Part shown: positions 1-9,579 of the stretch, one piece after another | How the letters are laid out: each line of letters starts with the position of its first letter | Numbering within the stretch: position 1 is the stretch's first letter | NCBI RefSeq assembly: GCF_031198435.1 | Contig: NZ_CP133548.1 | Coordinates: forward strand, 2,762,001 to 2,826,000 | Origin: Pleionea litopenaei | GTDB lineage: Bacteria; Pseudomonadota; Gammaproteobacteria; Enterobacterales; Kangiellaceae | DNA: 64,000 nt | Direction: 5' to 3' | Made by a program: the position numbers and the translations under genes | Notes under the pieces: generated by a model | The model's input: only the letters and a program-made list of their open reading frames with translations | Told to the model about the DNA's origin: nothing | Database searches by the model: none

Positions 1-2125
1 GTATTTCTACCGTGTAATGGTCCCAAGCACGACGTGAGCCTGACAAGTTATCTAAACTTGCAGATCCACCGACAGCACCACCACCAGAACTTGGCTCATC
101 AAAATTTGCGACTAAGCTAACGCCTGAGAATGCCGAGTAGCCACGTAACATGACATAGTAAGTGCCCGCTTGAACATTAGAAATATCACAGGTTTCAGTG
201 TTGCCATTGCGATATGGACGACAGTCATAGCTGCTCGTCGTTGGTTTAGAACCAAACTTAACGTACAAGTCTGCATCACCACTGCCACCGTTCATTGCAA
301 AGCTCAAGTTAGTTGCACCAGCAGGAACCACTAATGTGTAGTGAATTTCTTCGCCCGTCGCACCTGACAAACTTGTTTCGCTTTGGCCATTAACCAGTTC
401 ACCGTCACCTGGCGTTGGAGGAGGTGTAGTACCGCCACCATTACCATCACAACCATTCGCCGACAAATAGTCCACGGCATCTTGCGCATTAACCATACCA
501 AAACCGTACTTGGTATCTCGTCCTGCACTGCCTAAATCTTCTGCGGTCACGTTTAGAACGTTACGAATTTGAGCAGCAGTACATTGCGGGAATTGACTCC
601 AAACCAACGCTGCAACGCCCGTTACATGAGGTGTTGCCATTGACGTGCCGTTGTAATAGGCATAATCGGTTCCGGTACGACTTTCTACCGTCGTTGATTG
701 GCCAACCGACGCTAATAATGCTTGGCCAACAGCTCGGTTAACTGACAGAGTTGGGAAGTTAAATGCCGTGTTTGCATCGACTAAGAATGGATTTTGTAAT
801 CCAGGACGGTCACTGTTTGAGTAAACGATGGCAGCCTTTGCACCAGCGTCACGACAGGCTTGAACTGGATTAGATTCTGGGTAATTTGATCCTGATTGAT
901 TTTCAAAACGCTCAACCAAACAGATTTTGTTGCTCATGCTGTTACAGGTGTAACTACCGCTACCTGAAACCGAACAGGCGCCCAATGTTCCGGTTGCCGT
1001 TCCGTTAAAATACTGTAGCTGATAACTGCCGCTTACCGGCACAAAGCGCATAAGTGGTAAAGCACGGTCGTCACCAAAAGTCGTTCCACCAACGGTAATA
1101 TAACCTTGTGCACCATCGCCCACACCAACCGTTGAAAGAATCGCTTCACCTGGAGCCGAAAGCTCTACTTGACTGGTGTATTGAGAAAACTCCGCCCACT
1201 GTTTATTTTCATCAAGTGCGCCAACCGCGACAACAGAGTCATACGATGCTGGGTAGGACATAGTGGTATTGCCGTCGTTTCCTGATGCAGCGATTAATAA
1301 AACGCCATTATTGTAAATACTTTGCAAAGCGTTACGCTCAGTGGTGCTTGAACCAGCGCCACCCAAGCTCATGTTAACCACTTTTGCACCGTTGTTCGCG
1401 CAAGTGTTAATTGCTGACGCTAAGTCTGACGAGTATCCCCATCCACTTTCATTGAACACTTTCACAACATGAATGTTGACGTTTTGATTTGGTAAAACAC
1501 CAACAACACCTTCGCTGTTATTTACTGCAGCTATGGTTCCTGCTACGTGAGTACCATGAGATCCACCAGGCGTATACCAGTTGCCAGTACCTGAGTTGTT
1601 GGTACCGGCATGATTATTTCCTGCTAAGTCTGGGTTAGAGATGTCGTAGCCTGAGTCGATAATACAAACTTTCATATTCGACGCATTACCGTCACTTACA
1701 GAGTTTGATTGAGTTGTGGTGATCCCCCAAGGTGTATTTTGCGCCATTAGGCGACGTGGGTAATCGGGCTCTACATATTCTACTGCCGGATTATTCATTA
1801 ATGCTTGCTGAGTCTTTGGATTCATCACCACCGACATGGCCTTAGCAAATCCTAATTCTTTTCGAACCTCAACGTTCATCGATTTTAAAAAGCTGCGAGC
1901 AGCCTTGGCATTTAACTCGTATTGCCCTTGACCATTTTTCGCAGTCACGGTTGAGCCGTCTTTAAACTTTACAATGAAGCGTTGCTCAAGTTGCGCTGGT
2001 GCAGCTTGCTGTTGTTGTTTATTCCAGGCGACAAAGTCAGCCGTGTGTGGTGCCATCTTGCCAGCAAAAGCGGCGGATACCGATCCTGCTATTAGGGTGG
2101 TGATAAAAAGTTGCTTGGTTTTCAT
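1..2125 (-). CDS. Secreted subtilisin-family (S8) serine protease, C-terminus cut by window edge
   Basis: Exported subtilisin-like endopeptidase; 708 codons are present and the gene continues past the left edge. The chosen ATG at 2125 begins a signal peptide of about 21 residues ending A-F-A. A propeptide (about 45-125) leads into the catalytic domain, with Asp near 157 (IIDSG), His near 190 (HGTHVAG) and Ser near 495 (GTSMATPH). A protease-associated-type insert lies between His and Ser, containing the segment NFPTLSVNRAVGQ. A Gly/Thr/Pro linker near 565 is followed by a pre-peptidase C-terminal (PPC) beta-sandwich, and a second similar domain seems to start at the edge. PPC domains are normally removed after secretion. 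The role is extracellular protein digestion by family analogy; the substrate cannot be read from sequence. The family call is very secure. Confidence 0.93.
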   Translation of the reverse strand, partial: MKTKQLFITTLIAGSVSAAFAGKMAPHTADFVAWNKQQQQAAPAQLEQRFIVKFKDGSTVTAKNGQGQYELNAKAARSFLKSMNVEVRKELGFAKAMSVVMNPKTQQALMNNPAVEYVEPDYPRRLMAQNTPWGITTTQSNSVSDGNASNMKVCIIDSGYDISNPDLAGNNHAGTNNSGTGNWYTPGGSHGTHVAGTIAAVNNSEGVVGVLPNQNVNIHVVKVFNESGWGYSSDLASAINTCANNGAKVVNMSLGGAGSSTTERNALQSIYNNGVLLIAASGNDGNTTMSYPASYDSVVAVGALDENKQWAEFSQYTSQVELSAPGEAILSTVGVGDGAQGYITVGGTTFGDDRALPLMRFVPVSGSYQLQYFNGTATGTLGACSVSGSGSYTCNSMSNKICLVERFENQSGSNYPESNPVQACRDAGAKAAIVYSNSDRPGLQNPFLVDANTAFNFPTLSVNRAVGQALLASVGQSTTVESRTGTDYAYYNGTSMATPHVTGVAALVWSQFPQCTAAQIRNVLNVTAEDLGSAGRDTKYGFGMVNAQDAVDYLSANGCDGNGGGTTPPPTPGDGELVNGQSETSLSGATGEEIHYTLVVPAGATNLSFAMNGGSGDADLYVKFGSKPTTSSYDCRPYRNGNTETCDISNVQAGTYYVMLRGYSAFSGVSLVANFDEPSSGGGAVGGSASLDNLSGSRRAWDHYTVEI

Positions 2126-2468
2126 ATGTCATTATCTCTATCGTTATTATCTTTGTTCACCTGACTTTTTATGTCTGTCCCTATGGCTACTTTGGTAACC
2201 GTCCAGGTTGATTGGTCCACGCGCCTTTTGCTCATTGCGAGCTAAGGTTGAATCGAACATGCCATATCAAAGAGAGATTAATCAATAGGTACTTTTACAC
2301 ACGAAAAATGCATTATTTTTCACATTGTCGCCAGTAGAACAAAACGTCGACACAGGAAGGTAGGCCTACACATATGAAGTTTATTGCTTTAGAATCAAAA
2401 GGTTAAAGAAAAGAAAAAGGGGACCTGAGTCCCCTTTGTGTTACTTTGACTTAAACCGGTAATGTCGC
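2126..2468. other. Intergenic stretch between two protease genes
   Basis: About 340 bases between the metalloprotease 3' end and the subtilisin start. It holds the terminator at 2416-2437 and the leader and promoter region of the subtilisin gene. No convincing Shine-Dalgarno sequence precedes the subtilisin ATG (only AGAGATAATGACAT). I see no further gene here; the short open frame on the + strand near 1974-2198 is antisense to the subtilisin. Confidence 0.5.
2416..2437 (-). terminator. Intrinsic terminator of the metalloprotease gene
   Basis: Nine-base-pair stem AAAGGGGAC / GTCCCCTTT with a four-base loop. Read leftwards it is followed by a T-rich run (TTTTTCTTTTCTTT), as expected for rho-independent termination 30-50 bases past the stop codon of the gene at 2469. 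Confidence 0.8.
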
Positions 2469-5033
2469 TTATGAACCAGAAAAAGCCTTATCGATTTGCG
2501 AGTGTAAATATTCACGATGCACTCTTGTCGCACCCTCACCCTTATTGTACTTGATCATTTTATCAATCGCTTTCAGTTGATACTGAGCAGCGGCTTGCGA
2601 TAAGTAGTCGTAAGGGGATGGTTTTGACGCACCACTGATCATGATTAACTTCTTCACATAATCATTTTGCAGATTTTGACGATAGGTGTTTACTTCACCG
2701 TTTAAGTCCGCTTCGAAGATACCTGAGGTCAGGTCGCTTAAGTATTCATTTAAAGAATACTCATTACCGTACAAAGCGGTATCGGTGATTCGCTTCAAGA
2801 CATCTTTATGCAGTAAGTGAGCCATTACACGTCGCTGATTATTCAGAACCATGTCATGAATTTTAGGATCTTCGTTTTGGCCGAAACCATTGAATCCTCG
2901 ACGTTGCGGTTGTAAGTAAGCATAGACTGGTTCAGCAGCAGCCATTACGTCTGGCGCAAACAAGTAGTCATTTAAGGTTTTAACTGCTTCTTTTTGCAAC
3001 TCAGCATCAACGGGTCGAAACGGTTGCGTCGCACCTTCCTGACCAACGTAGGCTCGATCAGTATAAACACCACCAACGTATCGAGAAACAACCCCAGCTT
3101 GAGTACCCCACTCGCGAATTAAAAAATTACTCGCGATGAGAAGTTGCTGATAATTATTGCCGTCTTTCGCTGTGTTCTCTTTGACTTTCGAGAAGGCGTC
3201 TCGAATCAATTCGAATCGACCTTGTGCATATTTGACCGCTTCGTTTGACATATCCCCAATCATAACGCGCGGATCAATGTGACGACCCGGTGAACGCATG
3301 TCTTCAGCATCATTACCAAATGCAAGAGCTGCTTCAGTCGATCGAGAAAGGATGGTTTGTAATCGCTTTTCTTCAGCGTCGGCATCGGCTAGAGCTGGTG
3401 AATACCCATACTCAATGACCCATAAATCGTACGGACCGGGCTTGGTATCGTAGTAATCCCCTTGCGTCATTCCTGGAGGAGCAATATTGGCCGACGGATA
3501 GTCCATTACTGAGCCGGTCACAATACCTTGGGTTTTCGAAGCATCGTGCACGTCTGTCGCATTGAACAATTGGCTTGCCTTCATATTGTGGTTTAGACCC
3601 AGCGTATGTCCAATTTCATGCAAGATTAAGCGGCTCATCGCTTGTTCAACTAACTTGTGTTTCATATCGAGGCTCAAGTCATTGACATCTGAAAGCGCTA
3701 AACCAGCCAGCATCGAGTCATGTAACTGATGACCCGCGCTGCAATATAAGTCCACTGGCATATCAGGCATCATTTGCTCGCTGCTTGCGCCATCGCTAAA
3801 TAACGAAGTGTATAACCAACGATTTCTGAAGTAAGAGTACTCCAGCATAATATCTGCAGCGATGATTTCACCCGTTAATGGGTTTGGCAAACTTGGACCA
3901 TAACCACCAAAGGGTGGGCGTGGTGACGCTGTCCATCGTAAAACATTATAGCGAATGTCACCGGCATCCCACTCTGCATCATCTGGCTGAACTTTTACCT
4001 GCAACGCATTTTTAAAGCCGGCTTTTTCGAACGCAATGTTCCATGCTTCACCCGCCTCTTTGATCACATCACGCCACTCCACTGGGGTCGTGTTTTCGAT
4101 CCACCAAACAATCGGCTCAACCGGTTCAGAAAGCTCTGCGTCAGGATCCTTTTTGACTAGGTTCCAACGGTTGATCACATCTCGATAAGGCGCCCATGAG
4201 TTTGATGATAAATCATCAAACTGCTGCGTAAAGTAGCCAACTCGCGGATCGTCGCGACGCGGTTGATAGTCGTTTTCAGGCAACTGTATGAATGAATGTT
4301 GTAATTGAACAGTCACGGTTCGTGGATCAGACACTGCTTGGCTGCCACGGACCATTGGCGCTTTATTATCAAACACATACTCAACCACCACATCGGTGTT
4401 TTGTGGGTAGCTTCGAATACTATCGTATTTAGTCTTACTTTTACTCAAGTTACCGACTTTGAAAGACGGGCGGGGAGGTTGTCCTGGAATCGGGGGACGA
4501 GGATAAGGTGAGACCTTTTCTAGGCTCTCGCTGAGCAACACAGGATCTGCTTTAATAACAAATTGACCCTTTTCTTTGTCATGCGCTTCAATGCTCGCAG
4601 CGACTAAAATGGCCTCGCTGATATTGGTGCCTTCTGAGCGCGAAATAGCGTTGTTTTCATCTAAAATATATCGAGGCGTTTTGCTTACAATTTCAATTTT
4701 ATCAAACGACTTACGAAACTCGAGTAAACGGTTGGTGCGAAAGGCGCCTTTGAAATGACCCGCATCTAGCACACCATTAACGGTATGGGTATGATAGATA
4801 AAAGGTTTGTTTAATTGTGACTCCTCGATGACTAACATCAGTGAGCCTGTTTTCGGATCTTGGTAAAAATCCAAAAAGCCTTCATATTCGGTTTTATCTT
4901 TAATTAAGTCAGCAACGGTTTTCTCTTTCTTTTTTGACTTATCACCTTTTTCTGCAGCAAACGCACTTGAACTCAATGCGAGCGCAGTAATGACCCCCAC
5001 GGTCAATCCTTTAAAACGACGGGATTGAATCAT
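2469..5033 (-). CDS. Exported zinc-dependent metalloprotease (DUF5117/DUF5118 type)
   Basis: Large exported zinc metallopeptidase of the gluzincin/metzincin-like group with DUF5118, DUF5117 and DUF4953-type segments. The zinc site HEIGHTLGLNHN near residue 470 has the HExxHxxGxxH layout, with Glu as catalytic base. The N-terminus MIQSRRFKGLTVGVITALAL ends in AFA, a signal peptide. The frame stays open to a TTG at 5039, but GGAGG sits nine bases before the ATG at 5033, so that start is used. About 854 residues, within the usual size of the family. It stands alone, with its own terminator downstream. The family is common in marine bacteria and Bacteroidota and its substrates are unknown. The peptidase class is clear from the motif; the exact physiological role is not. 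Confidence 0.9.
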   Translation of the reverse strand: MIQSRRFKGLTVGVITALALSSSAFAAEKGDKSKKKEKTVADLIKDKTEYEGFLDFYQDPKTGSLMLVIEESQLNKPFIYHTHTVNGVLDAGHFKGAFRTNRLLEFRKSFDKIEIVSKTPRYILDENNAISRSEGTNISEAILVAASIEAHDKEKGQFVIKADPVLLSESLEKVSPYPRPPIPGQPPRPSFKVGNLSKSKTKYDSIRSYPQNTDVVVEYVFDNKAPMVRGSQAVSDPRTVTVQLQHSFIQLPENDYQPRRDDPRVGYFTQQFDDLSSNSWAPYRDVINRWNLVKKDPDAELSEPVEPIVWWIENTTPVEWRDVIKEAGEAWNIAFEKAGFKNALQVKVQPDDAEWDAGDIRYNVLRWTASPRPPFGGYGPSLPNPLTGEIIAADIMLEYSYFRNRWLYTSLFSDGASSEQMMPDMPVDLYCSAGHQLHDSMLAGLALSDVNDLSLDMKHKLVEQAMSRLILHEIGHTLGLNHNMKASQLFNATDVHDASKTQGIVTGSVMDYPSANIAPPGMTQGDYYDTKPGPYDLWVIEYGYSPALADADAEEKRLQTILSRSTEAALAFGNDAEDMRSPGRHIDPRVMIGDMSNEAVKYAQGRFELIRDAFSKVKENTAKDGNNYQQLLIASNFLIREWGTQAGVVSRYVGGVYTDRAYVGQEGATQPFRPVDAELQKEAVKTLNDYLFAPDVMAAAEPVYAYLQPQRRGFNGFGQNEDPKIHDMVLNNQRRVMAHLLHKDVLKRITDTALYGNEYSLNEYLSDLTSGIFEADLNGEVNTYRQNLQNDYVKKLIMISGASKPSPYDYLSQAAAQYQLKAIDKMIKYNKGEGATRVHREYLHSQIDKAFSGS

Positions 5034-5140
5034 GACCAATATCCTCCAAAATCATCTTTCCGACAGTAAAGCCTTCGTTTATAGCGAAGATTGGCTGCTT
5101 GGCGCAATCGCAAAGGGTAACAAAGTGTTACCAGCAGCCA

Positions 5141-5172
5141 AAAAAAAGCCCACATCTGTGTGGGCTTTTTTT
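5141..5172 (-). terminator. Terminator of the mnmG-rsmG-parA-parB operon (probably bidirectional)
   Basis: Stem GCCCACA / TGTGGGC with loop TCTG, flanked by seven A residues on one side and seven T residues on the other. It can therefore stop transcription from either side. It lies about 20 bases past the parB stop codon. Confidence 0.88.
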
Positions 5173-5189
5173 GCAAATTATGTCGAACG

Positions 5190-6095
5190 TTAAAAGTCTT
5201 CTTTTAATCCCATGTTCGCGAGAATGCCATCGAGCTCGTCTAAGTTGTTGTAACTTAGTACCAACTTTCCTTTGCCCCGCGGGGAGTGTTGAATGGATAC
5301 TGGAGCACCAAATTTGTCGGCAATTTGTTGTTCTAATTTACTGATATGTGGGTCTTCATCTTTTACTGGATTATTAACTTTGATCGGGTTGATGGTTTTG
5401 CGAACCAGCTTTTCAGTTTCTCGCACCGTTAAACCTTTTGCAACCACTTGCCGAGCGATCTCAGATTGTTGAGCCTTATCTAAAGAAAGTAGCGCTCGGG
5501 CATGCCCCATTTCAATATCCCCTCGCTCTAGCATGGTTCGGCAAGCTTCCGCTAACTGAAGTAGTCTTAATAAATTAGTCACAGTCGTACGACTTTTACC
5601 GACCGCGTCTGCTGTTTGCTGATGAGTGAGACCGAACTCTTCCATTAACCTCTGTAGAGCGGTAGCTTCTTCAATGGCATTGAGATCTTCTCGTTGAATA
5701 TTCTCGATTAACGCCATTGCAATAGCCGCTTCGTCCGGTACATCTTTTACCAATACTGGTACTTCGGACAATTTGGCTAACTGAGAAGCACGCCAACGTC
5801 GCTCACCCGCAATAATTTCATACTTATCTTTCGCGACCGAGCGGACCACGATGGGTTGGATAATTCCTTGCGCCTTTATCGACTCAGCTAGCTCCTCGAG
5901 CGCTTCGTCGGTCATGATCTTTCGTGGTTGATACTGTCCAGGCTGAAGAAATTCAATGGGTAATTTACGCAATTCGCCGCGCTCAGCAACTGTGTCGCCT
6001 TCTTTGGTAGCAGACCCAGACTCTTCTGCAGATTTATTCTCGGCGATTTTTTTACTAATAAAAGCGTCTAAGCCGCGACCTAATCGTTTACTCAT
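5190..6095 (-). CDS. parB: Chromosome partitioning protein ParB
   Basis: CTP-dependent DNA clamp that loads at parS and spreads along the origin region; partner of ParA in chromosome segregation. Starts MSKRLGRGLDAFI, the usual chromosomal ParB opening. The ParB/Srx-type nuclease-like domain (about 40-130) carries GERRWRA near 97, the CTP/arginine-patch motif. A helix-turn-helix (about 150-190: LTHQQTADAVGKSRTTVTNL) reads parS, and the C-terminal dimerisation segment ends LANMGLKEDF. At 301 residues it is of normal length. It lies 15 bases after parA. The two matching parS sites are inside recF at 18317 and 18959. Confidence 0.97.
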   Translation of the reverse strand: MSKRLGRGLDAFISKKIAENKSAEESGSATKEGDTVAERGELRKLPIEFLQPGQYQPRKIMTDEALEELAESIKAQGIIQPIVVRSVAKDKYEIIAGERRWRASQLAKLSEVPVLVKDVPDEAAIAMALIENIQREDLNAIEEATALQRLMEEFGLTHQQTADAVGKSRTTVTNLLRLLQLAEACRTMLERGDIEMGHARALLSLDKAQQSEIARQVVAKGLTVRETEKLVRKTINPIKVNNPVKDEDPHISKLEQQIADKFGAPVSIQHSPRGKGKLVLSYNNLDELDGILANMGLKEDF

Positions 6096-6110
6096 TTGTA
6101 AGTCCTAAAA

Positions 6111-6905
6111 CTAGTGCGTTACCGTTGACTCAGAACGGCTATGTTCTTCGCGGCGAATAATTTCACCGGCTAATGCCAAATAACATTTGGCGCCTGTAGA
6201 TAATCGGTCATACTGGAGCGCAGGCATGCCATAGCTGGGTGCTTCTGCTAGGCGCACATTTCTTGGTATGACGCTTCGATAAACTTTATCGCCAAAGTAT
6301 TCCTGCAATTGACCAGAAACTTCTGTTGCCAGTCGATTTCTTGGATCATACATCGTTCGAAGGATTCCCTCGATTTGTAATTGCGGATTTACATGTTCAA
6401 CTATTTGATTGATGGTATCCATCAAAGATGAAATGCCTTCTAGCGCATAATATTCGCATTGCATTGGAATTAAGACTGAACCAGCCGCCACTAGAGCATT
6501 AACGGTTAACATATTTAGAGAAGGAGGGCAGTCGATAAAAATATAGTCATATTCATCAGAGATTGGATCGAGCGCCTGTTTTAAGCGCGTTTCTTTGTTA
6601 TCCAGCTCCATCAAATGTACGTCTGCTGCAGCCAAGTCACCATTGGCCGCAAGGAGATCAAAACCTCCATTAACTGCAGGTTGAACAACGGAACGAATCG
6701 CGGCATCACCTAGCAGCACGTCGAGCACATTTTGTTCTTGCTGATTTTTATCAACCCCACAACCACTGGTTGCATTGCCTTGAGGATCTAGGTCAACCAA
6801 TAATACTTTTCGCTTAGTCGCAACCAAAGAAGCCGCCAAATTGACACTGGTCGTGGTTTTTCCTACACCACCTTTTTGATTGGTTATCGCTATTACTCGG
6901 GCCAC
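6111..6905 (-). CDS. parA: Chromosome partitioning ATPase ParA (Soj)
   Basis: Deviant-Walker ATPase that forms a nucleoid-bound gradient and moves ParB-parS complexes. The motif KGGVGKTTTSVNLAA begins at about residue 10 and has the signature lysine of the deviant Walker A. DLDPQGNATSG (Walker A' region) and FIDCPPSLN (Walker B region) follow. At 264 residues it has the length of a chromosomal Soj, with no N-terminal HTH as in plasmid ParA. It follows rsmG after 20 bases and precedes parB. Call based on direct motif recognition. Confidence 0.97.
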   Translation of the reverse strand: MARVIAITNQKGGVGKTTTSVNLAASLVATKRKVLLVDLDPQGNATSGCGVDKNQQEQNVLDVLLGDAAIRSVVQPAVNGGFDLLAANGDLAAADVHLMELDNKETRLKQALDPISDEYDYIFIDCPPSLNMLTVNALVAAGSVLIPMQCEYYALEGISSLMDTINQIVEHVNPQLQIEGILRTMYDPRNRLATEVSGQLQEYFGDKVYRSVIPRNVRLAEAPSYGMPALQYDRLSTGAKCYLALAGEIIRREEHSRSESTVTH

Positions 6906-6925
6906 ATCAAACCTCGTTGGATTAA

Positions 6926-7549
6926 TTATTTCTTTCTTATGGTTATCAAATGACGGTCAGCTGAGAGCTCTGGTACAACTAAAGACTGAATATCGTCAAC
7001 CACTACCGTATCAGGGAGTTGCTCAATTTCATGCTCTGGAAGCTCACCTTTCATCGCCTGCCATACACCACCGTTTGCTAATAAGTGGTACGAAAAGTCG
7101 ACCATCTTCTTCAAGCTTGCAAATGCACGACTGGTAATAACATCAAATGGCTGATCAGGTTGCCACTGTTCGACTCTGGTGTCCACTACGGAAATATGAT
7201 CCAATCCTAATTGATGCGCTAACTGCCGAATGAAACGTGTCTTTTTACCATTAGAGTCAAGTAGAAAGAACGACCGGCTATTATCGAGAATCGCCAACGG
7301 CACTCCAGGAAAACCAGGTCCCGTTCCTATATCGAGCAAGCGGCCGGGTTTTAACCAAGGCAAAATGGCTAGAGAATCCATCAAATGCAAGGTTACCATT
7401 TGCTCTGGTTCTCGAATGGCAGTTAAGTTATAGGCTTGATTCCATTTACTTAACTGCTCTATTACGGTTACCAACTGCTGCATTTGCTCTGCAGTGACCG
7501 ACATCTCGAGTTGCTCTAGGCCTCGCGCAATTTGATTGTTAATAGTCAT
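6926..7549 (-). CDS. rsmG: 16S rRNA (guanine-527 N7)-methyltransferase RsmG
   Basis: SAM-dependent enzyme that makes m7G527 in 16S rRNA (formerly GidB). The Rossmann glycine motif DIGTGPGFPG lies near residue 71, followed by the acidic ribose-binding segment FFLLDSN and later SRAFASL, typical of the family. Its ATG shares one base with the mnmG stop codon (TAATG), so translation is probably coupled. At 207 residues the length is normal. Confidence 0.96.
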   Translation of the reverse strand: MTINNQIARGLEQLEMSVTAEQMQQLVTVIEQLSKWNQAYNLTAIREPEQMVTLHLMDSLAILPWLKPGRLLDIGTGPGFPGVPLAILDNSRSFFLLDSNGKKTRFIRQLAHQLGLDHISVVDTRVEQWQPDQPFDVITSRAFASLKKMVDFSYHLLANGGVWQAMKGELPEHEIEQLPDTVVVDDIQSLVVPELSADRHLITIRKK

Positions 7550-9438
7550 TAAGCAGTTTTTCTAAGCAAGTTGCGTTTCTTTAGGTACACCAAAATAATC
7601 GAGACCGCGGCAGGAGTAACACCTGAAATACGCCCAGCTTGTCCCACCGTTTGTGGCTTAGCATCCATTAATTTTTGGGTAACTTCAGATGATAATCCTT
7701 TAATATCGGAATAATCGAGTTCATCGGGCAGCGGTGCGTTTTCATACTTTAAGCTGCGGTCGATTTCATCTTGCTGACGAGCAATGTAACCTGAGTATTT
7801 GGCTTGAACCTCAACTTGAAGCGCAGCTTGCTCATCTTCAACGCCAGGTCCAATTCCATCGATCGACATTAGCGTTTGATAAGTTAGTTCTGGCCGTTTT
7901 AATAAATCCATTAAACGCGCTTCGCGCGACAAAGGTTTCTCAATAAACTGCTCTAACTGCTTAGCGGCAGAAGAGTTTACCTGAACAAACGTTTTGTTTA
8001 ACCGCTCTGTCTCTTGGTTTGTTGCAGACATTTTGTCATTGAATCGTTTCCATCGATAATCATCGACCAAACCAAGCTTACGACCGATATCAGTCAAACG
8101 AATATCTGCGTTGTCTTCTCGCAACAGTAACCGATACTCAGCTCGTGAAGTAAACATCCGGTAAGGCTCTTTCGTTCCAGATGTGATCAAGTCGTCGACT
8201 AGCACACCAATATAGGCTTCATCTCGGCGTGGAGTCCAAGCCTCTTTCTCTTGAACTTGTAATGCTGCATTTAATCCAGCTAATAATCCTTGAGCGGCAG
8301 CCTCTTCGTAACCAGTCGTTCCATTTATTTGCCCGGCAAAAAACAGGCCATTTATGTACTTAGTTTCTAAAGAAGATTTCAGATCTCTTGGATCAAAGAA
8401 GTCATATTCGATCGCGTAGCCTGGCCGAGTGATAAAGGCATTTTCAAAACCCTTAATCGAACGAACAAAATCTAATTGAACATCAAAAGGTAAACTGGTC
8501 GATATACCATTCGGGTACACTTCATGGGTATTCAGACCTTCTGGTTCAATAAAGATTTGGTGAGAGTCTTTATCAGAAAACCGCATGATTTTATCTTCGA
8601 TAGAAGGGCAGTACCTTGGACCAACACCTTCGATCACCCCAGAATACATTGGAGAGCGATCCAGGCCACCTCTAATTACGTCGTGGGTTTTCAAATTCGT
8701 ATGAGTAATCCAGCAATTCACCTGCTGTGGCTGTTGCGCTCTCGATCCTATAAATGAAAATACAGGCGTCGGATTATCGCCCGGCTGAGCTTCTAACTCA
8801 CTAAAATCGATAGACTTGGCATCAATTCTTGGCGGTGTCCCCGTTTTCAACCGGTCTACTCTAAAAGGCAACTCCCTTAGTCGATTGGCAAGGGCAATAC
8901 TCGGAGGATCACCAGCTCTACCACCTTGATGCTGCTCTAACCCGATGTGAATAACACCGCCGAGAAAGGTACCCGTCGTTAAAACCACTGACTTGGCTCT
9001 AAACTCAAGACCCATGTTGGTTTTCACGCCTACAACGTGATCGTTTTCAACGATTAAATCATCAGCTGCTTGCTGAAAAATTCTTAAATTCTTTTGGTTT
9101 TCTAAGGCGTGCCGGACCGCAGCTTTATACAAAGCTCTATCAGCTTGAGCGCGTGTGGCCCTGACGGCAGGTCCTTTCGAGGCGTTTAACGTACGAAACT
9201 GTATGCCACCACGGTCGATGGCTTGCGCCATAATCCCACCGAGGGCATCTACCTCTTTTACCAAATGACCTTTACCGATCCCACCGATGGCAGGGTTGCA
9301 GCTCATTTGACCTAATGTATCGATATTGTGAGTTAATAATAGGGTATTCACCCCCATTCTAGCGGCAGCTAATGCAGCTTCTGTACCTGCATGACCTCCA
9401 CCGATCACAATAACATCGAATTGTTCCGAAAAACGCAT
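7549..9438 (-). CDS. mnmG: tRNA uridine-5-carboxymethylaminomethyl modification enzyme MnmG (GidA)
   Basis: FAD-binding subunit that works with MnmE to install the (carboxymethyl)aminomethyl group on U34 of certain tRNAs. The N-terminal dinucleotide fold is [20 protein letters not shown]. The family signatures [20 protein letters not shown] and [16 protein letters not shown] (FAD contact) are present, and the C-terminal helical MnmE-binding domain ends in [19 protein letters not shown]. At 629 residues it is full length. It is first in the operon with rsmG, parA and parB. The partner mnmE is at 10812. Confidence 0.97.
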   Translation of the reverse strand: MRFSEQFDVIVIGGGHAGTEAALAAARMGVNTLLLTHNIDTLGQMSCNPAIGGIGKGHLVKEVDALGGIMAQAIDRGGIQFRTLNASKGPAVRATRAQADRALYKAAVRHALENQKNLRIFQQAADDLIVENDHVVGVKTNMGLEFRAKSVVLTTGTFLGGVIHIGLEQHQGGRAGDPPSIALANRLRELPFRVDRLKTGTPPRIDAKSIDFSELEAQPGDNPTPVFSFIGSRAQQPQQVNCWITHTNLKTHDVIRGGLDRSPMYSGVIEGVGPRYCPSIEDKIMRFSDKDSHQIFIEPEGLNTHEVYPNGISTSLPFDVQLDFVRSIKGFENAFITRPGYAIEYDFFDPRDLKSSLETKYINGLFFAGQINGTTGYEEAAAQGLLAGLNAALQVQEKEAWTPRRDEAYIGVLVDDLITSGTKEPYRMFTSRAEYRLLLREDNADIRLTDIGRKLGLVDDYRWKRFNDKMSATNQETERLNKTFVQVNSSAAKQLEQFIEKPLSREARLMDLLKRPELTYQTLMSIDGIGPGVEDEQAALQVEVQAKYSGYIARQQDEIDRSLKYENAPLPDELDYSDIKGLSSEVTQKLMDAKPQTVGQAGRISGVTPAAVSIILVYLKKRNLLRKTA

Positions 9439-9579
9439 TTTTTACCACTCAAAGAAAATGGGCGCCGATTTTACCTGAGTTTGCCTAATTTTTGAACGCC
9501 GTCTAATCATTTATTCTGTAAATCTGCTATAAAATAGTTTAACTTATTGATTTAAATACTTTAATTCTAGGATATTTTT

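Noticed and set aside
1974-2198. 74-codon + frame over the subtilisin start
   Set aside because: Antisense to a certain gene, Cys-rich nonsense composition, no ribosome site.
4305-4758. Two short + frames over the metalloprotease
   Set aside because: Antisense shadows without ribosome sites inside a clear coding gene.
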